From assembly GCA_964498965.1 (NCBI GenBank), contig CAZCJU010000020.1, forward strand, positions 1 through 23,486: a stretch of 23,486 nt of DNA, given 5' to 3'. The translations under genes and the position numbers were made by a program. Of this stretch, positions 6,996-16,052 are shown in pieces. The notes beneath the pieces are model-generated. The model made no database searches, was not told the DNA's origin, and worked only from the letters and a program-made list of their open reading frames with translations. Numbering within the stretch: position 1 is the stretch's first letter; each line of letters opens with the position of its first letter. The stretch is from CAZCJU01 sp964498965. GTDB lineage: Bacteria; Bacillota; Clostridia; Oscillospirales; CAG-272.

Positions 6996-8111
6996 ATGAG
7001 CAAAAAGGGACTCGTTGCTCTGCTTACAAATCACGATGACGATGTGTATTGCTTCAGAAAAGAGCTTGTGGAGGGACTGATAAACGACGGCTACGAGGTT
7101 TTGATAAGCTGTCCCTACGGCGAAAAGCTCGAAATGATGAAGCACGTGAAATATATTTACGACGATGTCGTGATAGACAGGCGAGGTATGAATATATTCA
7201 AGGACCTTAAGCTTTACCGCCATTACAAAAAGCTTTTTGAAAAGCATCGTCCGTGTGCCGTGCTTACATATACGGCAAAGCCCAATGTATACGGTGCGGC
7301 GGCGGCGAGAGCCTTGAAAATACCTTACATTTGTAACGTGACGGGGTGGGGAAGCACTCTCGAAAAAAACAGCATTGTCAAAACGGGAATACTGCTTTTG
7401 TATTCTCACTCTCTTCGGCACGCCTATCATGTGTTTTTTCAAAACAGAGAAAATATGCATTTTGCAGAAAAAAAACGCATGGTAAAGGCTTCATACAGCC
7501 TTATTCCAGGCTCCGGCGTGTCCCTCGAAAGATTTAAGCCTCTGCCGTATCCGAATGACGATAAGGTCGTGTTTAATTATATTGGACGTGTCATGAAAGA
7601 AAAGGGAATTAATGACTATATTGAAGCGGCAAAACGGATCAAAGAAAAATATCCCGATACGGAATTTAATGTTCTCGGCTTTATAGAGCCGAGCGAAAGC
7701 AAATATGCCGATATATTGGACGAGCTTGGAAAAAAAGGTACGGTCAATTATTTGGGACAGCAGAAATATGTGCAGCCGTTTATCGAAAAGGCTCATGCAC
7801 TGGTACACCCGTCCGAGCATGAGGGAATGTCAAATGTGTTGCTCGAAAACGCCGCCTGTGCAAGACCGCTTGTGACAACGAATATTTTCGGCTGTGCGGA
7901 AGCTGTCGAGAATAATGTTACCGGTTACTTATATGAAAAGGGAAACGTCGATGAATTAGTCATGAAAATAGAAAAATTTTTAAGCTTGGACAATTCGATA
8001 AGAGCAAAAATGGGACAGGCGGGAAGAGAGAAAATGGAAAAAGAGTTTTCCCGCGATATAGTTGTAAAAAAATACTTAACGGTGTTGAATACCGTTGCCG
8101 AAAGGGAGTGA
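6996..8111 (+). CDS. Glycosyltransferase family 4 (PglA/CapM-like)
   Basis: 371 aa, GT-B fold retaining transferase, cytoplasmic or membrane-associated. The N-domain includes 'TYTAKPNVYGAAAAR' and 'NVTGWGSTLEK', segments seen in galactosyl/GalNAc transferases that act second in lipid-linked oligosaccharide assembly. The C-domain has 'FNYIGRVMKEKG' and the GT4 E-x7-E motif in 'SEHEGMSNVLLENAACARP'. AGGT lies upstream of ATG 6996, 12 bases after the phosphoglycosyl transferase stop. The position right behind the initiating enzyme suggests it adds the second sugar. The acceptor and donor cannot be read from sequence. Confidence 0.9.
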   Translation: MSKKGLVALLTNHDDDVYCFRKELVEGLINDGYEVLISCPYGEKLEMMKHVKYIYDDVVIDRRGMNIFKDLKLYRHYKKLFEKHRPCAVLTYTAKPNVYGAAAARALKIPYICNVTGWGSTLEKNSIVKTGILLLYSHSLRHAYHVFFQNRENMHFAEKKRMVKASYSLIPGSGVSLERFKPLPYPNDDKVVFNYIGRVMKEKGINDYIEAAKRIKEKYPDTEFNVLGFIEPSESKYADILDELGKKGTVNYLGQQKYVQPFIEKAHALVHPSEHEGMSNVLLENAACARPLVTTNIFGCAEAVENNVTGYLYEKGNVDELVMKIEKFLSLDNSIRAKMGQAGREKMEKEFSRDIVVKKYLTVLNTVAERE

Positions 8112-8121
8112 ATATATCAAA

Positions 8122-9426
8122 ATGTCGGTATACGAACGACTTGTTGAAAAAGAGGAAAAATTATCGGTCATAGGACTCGGCTATGTCGGTATGCCTATTG
8201 CCGTTGCGTTTTCCGAAAAAATAAATGTTATCGGATTCGATGTAAACGAGAAAAAGATCGAGCTGTATAAAGCGGGGATCGACCCGACAAACGAAGTCGG
8301 CAACGAAAAAATATCGGCGTGCGGCGTGTACTTCACCTGTGACGAAAAAAAGCTTGCCGAAGCGAAATTTCACATCGTCGCCGTGCCTACACCCGTAAAA
8401 AACGACAAAACACCCGATCTGTCGCCCGTTGAAGGAGCAAGCGAGATTTTGGGCAGAAATCTTACAAAAGGCTCGGTTGTTGTGTTCGAATCGACCGTGT
8501 ACCCGGGCGTGACTGAGGATATATGCGTGCCGATACTCGAAAAGTATTCCGGACTTAAATGCGGCACGGATTTCAAGATCGGCTATTCTCCGGAGAGGAT
8601 AAATCCGGGCGATAAGGTACACAGACTCGAAACTATAAAGAAAATAGTGTCCGGTATGGACGAGCAAACGCTCGAAGAGGTGGCAAACGTGTACTCTTTG
8701 GTGGTCAAGGCGGGAGTACATAAAGCACCGAGCATTAAGGTCGCCGAAGCGGCAAAGGTCATAGAAAACAGTCAGCGTGACATAAATATCGCATTTATGA
8801 ACGAGCTGTCGATAATATTCAATAAAATGGGTATCGACACGCAAGAGGTGCTTGAAGCCGCAGGCACAAAATGGAATTTCCTTAAGTTTTATCCGGGACT
8901 TGTCGGAGGTCATTGCATAGGTGTCGATCCGTATTATCTCACTTATAAAGCGGAACAGATCGGATACCATAGTCAAGTGATCTTGGCCGGCAGACGCATA
9001 AACGACGATATGGGCAAATATGTTGCCGAAAATATCGTAAAAAGTCTGATCAGAGCGGAGAAAAACGTAAAAGGAGCAAGAGTTGCGATACTCGGCTTTA
9101 CCTTTAAGGAAAATTGCCCCGATACCAGAAATACAAAGGTGTACGATATAGTGAAAGAGCTTGAAGAATACGGAATAGATCCCATTATATCCGACCCGCA
9201 TGCCGATAAGGAAGAAGCGAAAAAGCTTTACGGAGTACACTTTGCACGCGAGGACGAAATAAAAGATATGGACTGCGTTGTACTTGCGGTAGCCCACAGC
9301 GAGTTTTCAAAGCTCGAAAGAAAAACACTTGATGCCATGTTCCGTGACGGCAAAAGGGTCTTGCTTGACCTAAAGGGCATACTTGACAAAAGCGAGTACC
9401 CCGACTATGTTTATTGGAGATTATAA
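8122..9426 (+). CDS. tviB: UDP-N-acetylhexosamine 6-dehydrogenase (TviB/WbpO/VipA type)
   Basis: 434 aa. NAD-dependent four-electron oxidation of UDP-GlcNAc (or UDP-GalNAc) C6 to the uronic acid. Rossmann motif 'IGLGYVG' (17-23), 'VAVPTP' (86-91), 'ESTVYPG' (123-129), 'GYSPERINPGD' (154-164), 'AAKVIENSQRD' (210-220), catalytic Cys265 in 'GLVGGHCIGVDPYY', and C-terminal 'LGFTFKENCPDTRNTK'. The 'TPDL' and 'NPGDK' segments place it with TviB/WbpO rather than Ugd. The start at ATG 8122 follows AAAGGGAG; a TTG at 8095 lies inside the previous gene and is less likely. With the next gene it forms the two-step route to UDP-GalNAcA known from Vi antigen and Pseudomonas O6. Confidence 0.93.
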   Translation: MSVYERLVEKEEKLSVIGLGYVGMPIAVAFSEKINVIGFDVNEKKIELYKAGIDPTNEVGNEKISACGVYFTCDEKKLAEAKFHIVAVPTPVKNDKTPDLSPVEGASEILGRNLTKGSVVVFESTVYPGVTEDICVPILEKYSGLKCGTDFKIGYSPERINPGDKVHRLETIKKIVSGMDEQTLEEVANVYSLVVKAGVHKAPSIKVAEAAKVIENSQRDINIAFMNELSIIFNKMGIDTQEVLEAAGTKWNFLKFYPGLVGGHCIGVDPYYLTYKAEQIGYHSQVILAGRRINDDMGKYVAENIVKSLIRAEKNVKGARVAILGFTFKENCPDTRNTKVYDIVKELEEYGIDPIISDPHADKEEAKKLYGVHFAREDEIKDMDCVVLAVAHSEFSKLERKTLDAMFRDGKRVLLDLKGILDKSEYPDYVYWRL

Positions 9427-9455
9427 TTGTGCATGCCGCAGATGAGTTGTCTGTA

Positions 9456-9468
9456 CGCATTATATGCG
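9456..9468 (+). repeat. Small inverted repeat in the 66-base gap between dehydrogenase and epimerase
   Basis: CGCAT-TAT-ATGCG forms a five-pair hairpin with a three-base loop. An alternative pairing uses CCGCA (9436-9440) with TGCGG (9465-9469). The gap (9427-9492) holds no gene and no promoter; the hairpin lacks a T-run, so it is not a terminator. It might affect mRNA stability. Confidence 0.3.
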
Positions 9469-9492
9469 GAAAAGTTTGAGTGTGGTTGATTT

Positions 9493-10461
9493 ATGTATAA
9501 GAATTTGAAATTTCCGAAGAATTCTCTTTTTTTGGTGACGGGCGGTGCGGGCTTTATCGGCTCTAACCTTTGCGAGGCATTGCTCGGTATGGGCTTTAAA
9601 GTAAGATGTCTTGATGATCTGTCTACCGGAAAACAACAGAACGTCGATATGTTTTCGGATAACAAGAATTACGAGTTCATTAAAGGTGACATTAAAGATT
9701 TAAATACGTGCATTTCGGCAACTCAGGACGTTGACTATGTGCTTAACCAGGCTGCGTGGGGCAGTGTTCCTCGCTCTGTGGAAATGCCGCTTTTTTACTG
9801 TGCGAACAATATAAACGGCACGTTGAATATGCTCGAAGCATCACGACAAAACGGCGTTAAACGATTTGTCTACGCTTCCTCCTCGTCCGTTTACGGTGAT
9901 GAACCGAACTTGCCGAAAACGGAGGGACGAGAGGGCAATTTGCTTTCGCCGTATGCTTTGACAAAAAGATGCGACGAGGAATGGGCAAAGCAGTATACAC
10001 GCCATTACGGACTTGATACATACGGCTTGCGTTACTTCAATGTATTCGGTCGCCGTCAGGATCCGCACGGAGCATATGCGGCGGTGATCCCGAAATTTAT
10101 AAAGCAACTGATGAACGGAGAGGTGCCGACGATAAACGGCGACGGAAAACAGTCACGCGACTTCACCTATATAGAAAACGTTATAGAAGCTAATTTGAAG
10201 GCTTGTCTTGCTTCGGACGGTGCGGGTGAAGCATACAATATCGCTTACGGAGGACGGGAATATCTTATCGATATATATTATGCGATAGCGAAAGCCTTGG
10301 GAAAGAATATCGAACCGAATTACGGACCGGATCGTGTAGGTGACATCAAACATTCGAATGCCGACATTTCAAAAGCACGCAAATATTTGGGCTATGACCC
10401 GGAATACGATTTTAAAAGAGGTCTTGACGAGGCTATAACGTGGTACAAAAAGAATCTTTAA
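9493..10461 (+). CDS. tviC: UDP-N-acetylglucosamine/glucuronic acid 4-epimerase (TviC/WbpP type)
   Basis: 322 aa extended short-chain dehydrogenase/reductase. Inverts C4 of UDP-GlcNAc or UDP-GlcNAcA, giving the galacto form. Motifs: NAD loop 'TGGAGFIG' (16-23), 'LDDLSTG' (40-46), 'NQAAWGSVPRS' (85-95), a Ser cluster 'YASSSSVYGD' (127-136) and catalytic Tyr154-Lys158 in 'SPYALTK'. The 'AA-x-GSVPRS' signature and 'NVFGRRQDPHGAYAAVIP' are typical of WbpP/TviC, which prefer N-acetylated substrates. The ribosome site is weak (GAGTGTGG upstream). The final codons overlap the next gene by 22 bases. Acting with the dehydrogenase, the expected product is UDP-GalNAcA. Confidence 0.93.
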   Translation: MYKNLKFPKNSLFLVTGGAGFIGSNLCEALLGMGFKVRCLDDLSTGKQQNVDMFSDNKNYEFIKGDIKDLNTCISATQDVDYVLNQAAWGSVPRSVEMPLFYCANNINGTLNMLEASRQNGVKRFVYASSSSVYGDEPNLPKTEGREGNLLSPYALTKRCDEEWAKQYTRHYGLDTYGLRYFNVFGRRQDPHGAYAAVIPKFIKQLMNGEVPTINGDGKQSRDFTYIENVIEANLKACLASDGAGEAYNIAYGGREYLIDIYYAIAKALGKNIEPNYGPDRVGDIKHSNADISKARKYLGYDPEYDFKRGLDEAITWYKKNL

Positions 10462-11729
10462 AAGCTGATCCCGAAAAAGAAAAACGCAGAAGCCTGTTGC
10501 AGAAGCTTTGCATATTTTACGTTACTCTGTGGAGCATAGCACCGCCGCTTCAAATCGATATGCCGTTTAGATTGGCGGCACTCGGCAGTGTTTTTGTGTG
10601 GTTTGCGATCGAAATGTCGGGTAGCTTTGAGTTTACGAAATTCGAGCTTGCGGCAATAGCATACGCAATGGAGGTCATTGCGGTTGCCTATATACGAGGC
10701 GGTACGGGCATTATATTGAAGCAGATTGCCATATACATGTTCGTGTTGCTGCTCATTGTGAACCGTTGTTATAGGGACAGATGGAAAGACCTCGGAAATA
10801 TTCATATAGTAATTATTTTGCTTCTTACGGTGTTTAATTTGATCACATATTCCGAGCTTATTGTGAATCCCGAAGTTTCAAGATTGCTTGTGCGAGATAC
10901 CGAATCGCTTTATCCTTATTATCGAAAAGGTGTCGGCGGGTATGCTTTGATATATCCGCAGATATGTATAGCCGCCGTGGGCTTTCAGTGGGCGGCATCT
11001 CAATTCAAAAAAAGCAAATGGAAAACGTGTATTGGCATCGTGTGGATAATTTCACTGCTTTTACTCATTTTGGAAGCAGGTTATTCCATTGCAATTGTTA
11101 CATTTGTAATCAGTTTTATTATATTGACACTTTACCGGCAGAGAAATCCGATACCGGCTATAACTATTGCACTTGCTCTGTTTATTTTGATGCTGTATGC
11201 GATAATGAAATCGACGGCACTTCAAAATTTTCTTCTTGATTTATTTGACGGAACAGCTGTGACAAAAAAAATAAACGATTTTGTTTCGTCTATCAACGAT
11301 GCCGAGGCGGAGGGATCGATAAAATCAAGGCTCATTCGTTATGAAAAGAGCTTTTTCGGATATATAAGCAGTCCCATATTCGGAACACTTACCGAGTATG
11401 TCAGCGGCGGTCATTCGGCTGTGATCGATTCGTTTGCGGTGTACGGACTGATGGGAATCGTCAATTTGCGTATGATCATATCGGAGCAATTTAAGGAATT
11501 GAGAAAAAGAACGGAGAACAAAACGATCATACGTTCCGTGAACGCCGCAATGGTTGCGATTACATTTGTTTGCATGCTCGACTCCGCAACTTATCAGTTT
11601 GCCGCACCGATAATGATAATTATACCGCTATTTTTGCGGGATATAGAAACCGATGATGATAAAGAAGAAAAAACCGATGAAAATGAGGATTTTACAGACA
11701 GCCAATATATGCCCTACGAGCTTAAGTGA
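10440..11729 (+). CDS. wzy: Wzy-like repeat-unit polymerase or O-antigen ligase-family membrane protein
   Basis: 429 aa, about ten to eleven hydrophobic segments spread over residues 23-415, with a large loop between about 265 and 335 that holds 'YVSGGHSAVIDSFAVYG'. This Gly-His-Ser plus small/aromatic pattern is typical of Wzy/WaaL-family proteins acting on undecaprenyl-linked glycans at the outer membrane face. The C-tail is highly acidic and cytoplasmic. Starts at GTG 10440, seven bases after GAGG, overlapping the epimerase end. Polymerase is favoured because it sits in an assembly operon. A protein-glycan ligase role, as for Wzy_C-containing ligases of S-layer gene clusters, is the main alternative. 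Its tail overlaps the next gene. Confidence 0.8.
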   Translation: MVQKESLKADPEKEKRRSLLQKLCIFYVTLWSIAPPLQIDMPFRLAALGSVFVWFAIEMSGSFEFTKFELAAIAYAMEVIAVAYIRGGTGIILKQIAIYMFVLLLIVNRCYRDRWKDLGNIHIVIILLLTVFNLITYSELIVNPEVSRLLVRDTESLYPYYRKGVGGYALIYPQICIAAVGFQWAASQFKKSKWKTCIGIVWIISLLLLILEAGYSIAIVTFVISFIILTLYRQRNPIPAITIALALFILMLYAIMKSTALQNFLLDLFDGTAVTKKINDFVSSINDAEAEGSIKSRLIRYEKSFFGYISSPIFGTLTEYVSGGHSAVIDSFAVYGLMGIVNLRMIISEQFKELRKRTENKTIIRSVNAAMVAITFVCMLDSATYQFAAPIMIIIPLFLRDIETDDDKEEKTDENEDFTDSQYMPYELK

Positions 11730-12939
11730 AAAGCTCGGAACGGAAAAAACGGCTTTGGGCGGCTGGGTCGAAGCCATGGCGGAGCAGCTGAAAAAGCATG
11801 ACGATATAGAGCTTGCCATTGCGTGTAAGACAGACGGCGATAGGGATATATGCATTCAAATCGACAATATAAGGTATTATACCATATCGTATAAAAACAA
11901 TAAAACGCTTGCCGATCTTGAAAAAAGATGCAGGTTTATTTGCGATGATTTCGGACCCGATATAGTTCATATCGAGGGGACCGAATTTATGCATTCGAGT
12001 GCGATGATGAATGTGTGCGGCTGTAAAAGCGTCGTTTCCTTACAGGGAATATTGCACGGTCATTACGATTATCAGTGCGGAATGCTGCAAATGGACGAGT
12101 TGATGCTGTCGTCGTCGCCGACCGAGTTTGTGACGGGGTGGCTTTTGCATTTAAGAAAAAAATATTGGTTTAAAAAAAGACTGAAAAGCGAACGCAGTGT
12201 AATGGAAAAAGCCGATTACTTTATCGGGCGTACAAGCTGGGATAAAGCACATTCTTATACGATAAACCCGAATGCCGAATATTTTTCATGCAGTCGAATA
12301 CTTCGAAAACCGTTTTATACGCACAAATGGGGCGAAAACGGGGTCATACCGCACTCGCTCTATATCGGAAACGGATATAATGCATTAAAAGGAGTACATT
12401 TCGTCATTCAGGCACTTCCTCAATTGATACGGGAATATCCTGATGTCAAAGCTTATGTGGGTGGGGTAAAGCCGTTTTGTAAAGGCGATAAGCGGCCGCT
12501 TTATAAGCGAGGATACGGTGCTTACGTCGAACGGCTGATAAAAAAGCTCGGGGTGGAAGAGCATATAGAATTTTTGGGCGAATTGACTGCCGAGCAAGTA
12601 GCCTGTCGCCTTTCGCAAACACACGTGTATGTCCTTTGCTCGACGATAGAAAACAGCCCCAATACATTGGGCGAAGCCATGATGATCGGCACTCCGTCCG
12701 TTGCCGCATATGTAGGCGGCGTGTCGGATATGGCACTTGACAGAGAGGAAGTGCTTTTCTTCAGAAGCGGCGATCCGTCTTATATGGCATGGCGAATAAA
12801 GGAAATATTCGATGACCCCGAACTGGCGAAAAAGCTTTCCGAAAACGGCAAAATACGTGCGAGAAAAAATCATAACGAGAAAGAAAACGCCGAACGACTG
12901 CTCGAAATTTACAAAGCAATATCGGAGGACAAAAAATGA
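11677..12939 (+). CDS. Glycosyltransferase family 4
   Basis: 420 aa from ATG 11677. GT-B fold: 'MRILQTANICP' opening strand and 'ALGGWVEAMAEQL' donor-loop region; central 'VHIEGTEF' and 'SVVSLQGILHGHY'; C-domain 'ALKGVHFVIQALPQL' and E-x7-E motif 'TIENSPNTLGEAMMIGTP'. Several in-frame ATGs (11653, 11656, 11677, 11683) all lie within the end of the polymerase gene. 11677 has a weak AAGAAG upstream and yields the family-like N-terminus with little extra; the longer starts add a Lys-rich head. The start is therefore uncertain by up to ten residues. Donor and acceptor are unknown. Confidence 0.88.
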   Translation: MKMRILQTANICPTSLSEKLGTEKTALGGWVEAMAEQLKKHDDIELAIACKTDGDRDICIQIDNIRYYTISYKNNKTLADLEKRCRFICDDFGPDIVHIEGTEFMHSSAMMNVCGCKSVVSLQGILHGHYDYQCGMLQMDELMLSSSPTEFVTGWLLHLRKKYWFKKRLKSERSVMEKADYFIGRTSWDKAHSYTINPNAEYFSCSRILRKPFYTHKWGENGVIPHSLYIGNGYNALKGVHFVIQALPQLIREYPDVKAYVGGVKPFCKGDKRPLYKRGYGAYVERLIKKLGVEEHIEFLGELTAEQVACRLSQTHVYVLCSTIENSPNTLGEAMMIGTPSVAAYVGGVSDMALDREEVLFFRSGDPSYMAWRIKEIFDDPELAKKLSENGKIRARKNHNEKENAERLLEIYKAISEDKK

Positions 12940-13865
12940 ATTACTCGCCCGTAATAATATTCGCTTATAACAGGGCAGGGCATTTTGAACGAACCTTCGA
13001 GGCTCTGTCGAAATGCGAAGAGGCAAAATACACGCAGCTGTATATTTTTTCGGACGGATCGCCGGACGAAGCAAATGACGCAAAGGTTGCCGAGGTGCGT
13101 ATGAAAATACGTGAGGCGGCAAAGAAAAATGTGTTTTCATCCGTCAACGTGACAGAAGCGAAAAAAAATAAAGGCTTAGCCGCCTCCGTTATTTCCGGCG
13201 TAACGCAGGTGCTAAATGAATACGGGCGTGTTATCGTTATTGAGGACGACTGCATTTGCTCGCCGTATTTTTTGAAGTTCATGAACGCCTGCCTGGAAAA
13301 ATTCGAAAGCGACAAAAGTGTCGGTTCGATAGCGGGCTTTTTACCGATTTTCAAACTGCCGAAGAACTACGACAAAGATATATTTTTGGCATACCGCTCG
13401 TGCAGTTGTGGGTGGGCTACCTGGTCGGACAGGTGGGAAAATGTCGATTGGGAAATGAAAAACGCAAAACGCTTCGTCGCCGATGCCAAATTGCGTAAAA
13501 AACTGAACAGTAACGGTTCCGACAGGTTTTTAAGGTACTACAGACAGAGTAAAGGTATCGGAAACTCTTGGTCGATACGCTTCGGTGTGCATCACGTGCT
13601 TAACGGATATACGGTCGTGTATCCGACGCACTCGTATATCGAAAATATAGGTGCGGACGGCAGCGGAGTGCATACCTCGCCCGAAGAAGCCGATTCGGTG
13701 AAAACCGATATCAAAAATGCGAAAAAGGATTTTGTACTCGATGATGTGACGATCGACAAACGGATACAAAAGAGCATGAAACGCTTTTATTCCGGCGGAA
13801 TTACGGGAGAAATGAAAAAAGCGATAAAAACAAAGCTTACGTTGATGAAAGATAAACGAAAATGA
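12936..13865 (+). CDS. GT-A-fold glycosyltransferase with EDD motif (GT2/GNT-I-like)
   Basis: 309 aa. It begins 'SPVIIFAYNRAGHFERTFEAL', a nucleotide-sugar-binding strand-helix of GT-A enzymes. It then has 'YIFSDGSPDE' (36-45) and a metal-binding 'VIVIEDDCICSPYFL' (Glu103-Asp104-Asp105). This EDD resembles the eukaryotic-type GnT-I family (GT13) and a set of bacterial capsule transferases. Also seen: 'SCSCGWATWSDRW', a conserved acceptor-side segment in those proteins, and a C-terminal Lys-rich tail that may touch the membrane. It overlaps the previous gene as ATGA and has GGAGG nine bases before the start. The substrate is unknown. It differs from the three ordinary GT2 proteins that follow. 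Confidence 0.83.
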   Translation: MNYSPVIIFAYNRAGHFERTFEALSKCEEAKYTQLYIFSDGSPDEANDAKVAEVRMKIREAAKKNVFSSVNVTEAKKNKGLAASVISGVTQVLNEYGRVIVIEDDCICSPYFLKFMNACLEKFESDKSVGSIAGFLPIFKLPKNYDKDIFLAYRSCSCGWATWSDRWENVDWEMKNAKRFVADAKLRKKLNSNGSDRFLRYYRQSKGIGNSWSIRFGVHHVLNGYTVVYPTHSYIENIGADGSGVHTSPEEADSVKTDIKNAKKDFVLDDVTIDKRIQKSMKRFYSGGITGEMKKAIKTKLTLMKDKRK

Positions 13866-14836
13866 ATCATTTGATAAGCGTAATAATTCCGGTTTACAAT
13901 GTCGAAAAGTACTTGAAACAGTGCGTTGACAGCGTCCTCGGACAGACCTACGGAAAGATCGAGATCATACTTGTCGATGACGGAAGCACCGATTCGAGCG
14001 GCGAGCTGTGCGATGAATACGCATCAAAAGACGAGCGGATAAAGGTTATCCATAAGGAAAACGGCGGACTTTCTTCGGCAAGAAACGCGGGAATCGACGT
14101 TTGCACCGGTGAATATCTGATGTTTTTGGACAGCGATGACTATTACGACAGTCAAACGGCGGAAAAGCTTTTGAAAAACGCAACGGATAACGGCTCGGAA
14201 TTGGTGTTCTTCAATGCACATTCGTTTGCCGATGCGGAATATGACAAAACGGTCACACAAGGCTACGGTCATAAGCTCGATTATAAGACCGACAGCGGAG
14301 AAAATATCGTGAAGCTTATGCTCGAAAACAAGGATTTCCGATATGCTTCCTGCCTACTGTTCATTAAACGCAAGCTGCTTGTGAAAAGCGGTATACGCTT
14401 CATAGACGGCATTATAAACGAGGACATGACTTTTACATTCGAAATTACGGTATCGGCAAAAACCGTGAGTTACGAAAATTCGTCATTATACGAAAGACGT
14501 GTGCGAAACGGTTCGATAACGACAACGAGAAAAACGGAGCTTGCATACAAAAGCTCGCTTGGGATATATTACGACCTGTATGAATTTTACGAAAAAGCAA
14601 GCGGCGAAAAAAAAGAAGTAACCGCAAAATACATATCGCAAAATGCCGTTCGAGTGTTTAATAAATACGGGCAGCTTGATAAACAAAAGCGAAACGAATA
14701 CGAGATCGCACAACGTGAGTTTAAAGCTCATGTGATAAAAAACGACGCATACGGAGATAGAGCGTTGAAATATAAGTGCAGGAACGAGCTGCTGTGGCTG
14801 TGCTTTAAGCTTAAAAATAAAATTTTCGGTCGGTAA
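13862..14836 (+). CDS. Glycosyltransferase family 2 (first GT2-GT4 cassette)
   Basis: 324 aa inverting GT-A transferase. 'ISVIIPVYNVEKYL' opening, nucleotide-binding 'DDGSTD' (39-44), 'NGGLSSARNAG' (67-77) and metal-binding 'DSDD' (90-93). The C-terminal half is basic with no membrane helix. 'INEDMTFTFE' carries the probable catalytic base region (ED) of capsule GT2 enzymes. ATGA overlap with the gene before; one base separates it from the GT4 behind. Confidence 0.92.
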   Translation: MNHLISVIIPVYNVEKYLKQCVDSVLGQTYGKIEIILVDDGSTDSSGELCDEYASKDERIKVIHKENGGLSSARNAGIDVCTGEYLMFLDSDDYYDSQTAEKLLKNATDNGSELVFFNAHSFADAEYDKTVTQGYGHKLDYKTDSGENIVKLMLENKDFRYASCLLFIKRKLLVKSGIRFIDGIINEDMTFTFEITVSAKTVSYENSSLYERRVRNGSITTTRKTELAYKSSLGIYYDLYEFYEKASGEKKEVTAKYISQNAVRVFNKYGQLDKQKRNEYEIAQREFKAHVIKNDAYGDRALKYKCRNELLWLCFKLKNKIFGR

Positions 14837-14837
14837 A

Positions 14838-16052
14838 ATGAAAGAAATATTATTTGCCATTGCCCGCATGAAGGGCGGCGGAGCCGAAAATGTAATGTCG
14901 GCACTCGCAAATCAAATGAAGAAAAACGGCGATGATGTCACACTCATGGTGACCGATCAACGCAGTTGCGATGTCGTAATAGGAAGGCTTGGTGAAACTA
15001 TCCCGCTTCTTTCCCTGCTTGAGATGACGGAAAAACCTACATTTAAAAAAAGAATCAAATATGCGGTCGTTTCCGTTTTCAACAGAATATCGTGCGGCAT
15101 TTCGGAAAAGCTCGGACATCGTGTAGGAGCGAAAAGCGCATATAATAGCTTTATGTGGCAACAGTATACAAAGATAGAAGCACTTCGCAAATATTTGCTT
15201 TTACACCCGAATGCTTCCGTCGTCGCGTTTTTACAGCCGACCATACCGCTCGTTCTTCTTGCCGCAAACGGATTGACGAACAGAATAATTATTTCGGAAC
15301 GAGCCGATTCAAAACGACTGCTCGGATCACGCTACGGGTATAATTTCGTTGACAAATACTATATGCGTGCCGACATAATCGTCTTTCAATCTCCCGATGC
15401 AATGAAAGCTTATCCGGAGAAGCTGCAAGCAAAAGGCAAGGTGATATTTAACCCGGTAAAATCGGAGCTGCCGAGCGTATATACGGGTGAAAGAAGAAAA
15501 TGTATCGTTAATTTTTGCCGTATAGCTTATCAGAAAAATTTAGCATTGCTTATAGAAGCGTTCGCAAGTTTTTACGAAAAATTTCCCGAATATACACTCG
15601 AAATAATAGGCGATGCCTACAGCGAAAAAGAAGAAAAACTCAAAGCCGATCTGATACAACTCGCAAATGACCTGAATATCGGAAAAAGCGTAAAGATCCT
15701 TCCGTTTACAAGTAACGTTCATGAATATGTTAATGACTGTGCGATGTTTGTTTCCTCGTCGGATTATGAGGGAATGTCGAATTCAATGCTCGAGGCTATG
15801 GCACTCGGATTGCCCGTAATATGCACCGACTGCCCGGCGGGAGGTGCGAGAGCCGTTATCGAAAACGGAAAAAACGGCCTGCTTGTTCCCGTCGGCGATA
15901 AAGACGCATTGTCACGGGCGATGGTAAAGCTCGCATCGGATAAGGAATATTCCGATGAATTGTCGCATAACGGAGCATTGCTGAAGGAGAAGCTCGATAT
16001 AATGAGTATATCGGAGGAATGGAGCAAATGTATAAACGGAAATGACGGATAA
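14838..16052 (+). CDS. Glycosyltransferase family 4, paralogue A
   Basis: 404 aa, GT-B fold. N-terminal 'GGGAENVMSALANQM', middle 'VVAFLQPTIPLVLLA' and 'RIIISERADSKR', C-domain 'IVNFCRIAYQKNLALLIEAF' and E-x7-E in 'SSSDYEGMSNSMLEAMALGLPVICTDCPAGGA'-like sequence around residues 305-340. It is closely related along its whole length to the genes at 18323 and 20722, so these three form one subfamily. This type is common in GalNAc or glucosyl transfer in Gram-positive capsule loci, but the donor is not determined here. It starts one base after the preceding stop and overlaps the next gene by 11 bases. Confidence 0.92.
   Translation: MKEILFAIARMKGGGAENVMSALANQMKKNGDDVTLMVTDQRSCDVVIGRLGETIPLLSLLEMTEKPTFKKRIKYAVVSVFNRISCGISEKLGHRVGAKSAYNSFMWQQYTKIEALRKYLLLHPNASVVAFLQPTIPLVLLAANGLTNRIIISERADSKRLLGSRYGYNFVDKYYMRADIIVFQSPDAMKAYPEKLQAKGKVIFNPVKSELPSVYTGERRKCIVNFCRIAYQKNLALLIEAFASFYEKFPEYTLEIIGDAYSEKEEKLKADLIQLANDLNIGKSVKILPFTSNVHEYVNDCAMFVSSSDYEGMSNSMLEAMALGLPVICTDCPAGGARAVIENGKNGLLVPVGDKDALSRAMVKLASDKEYSDELSHNGALLKEKLDIMSISEEWSKCINGNDG

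Noticed and set aside
8161..9297. 378-codon minus-strand open frame
   Set aside because: It is antisense to the dehydrogenase and only reflects its codon use; no ribosome site or family motif.
11125..11165. TTGACA followed by a TATAA-like box in the wzy gene
   Set aside because: The spacer is about 29 bases, too long for a sigma-A promoter.
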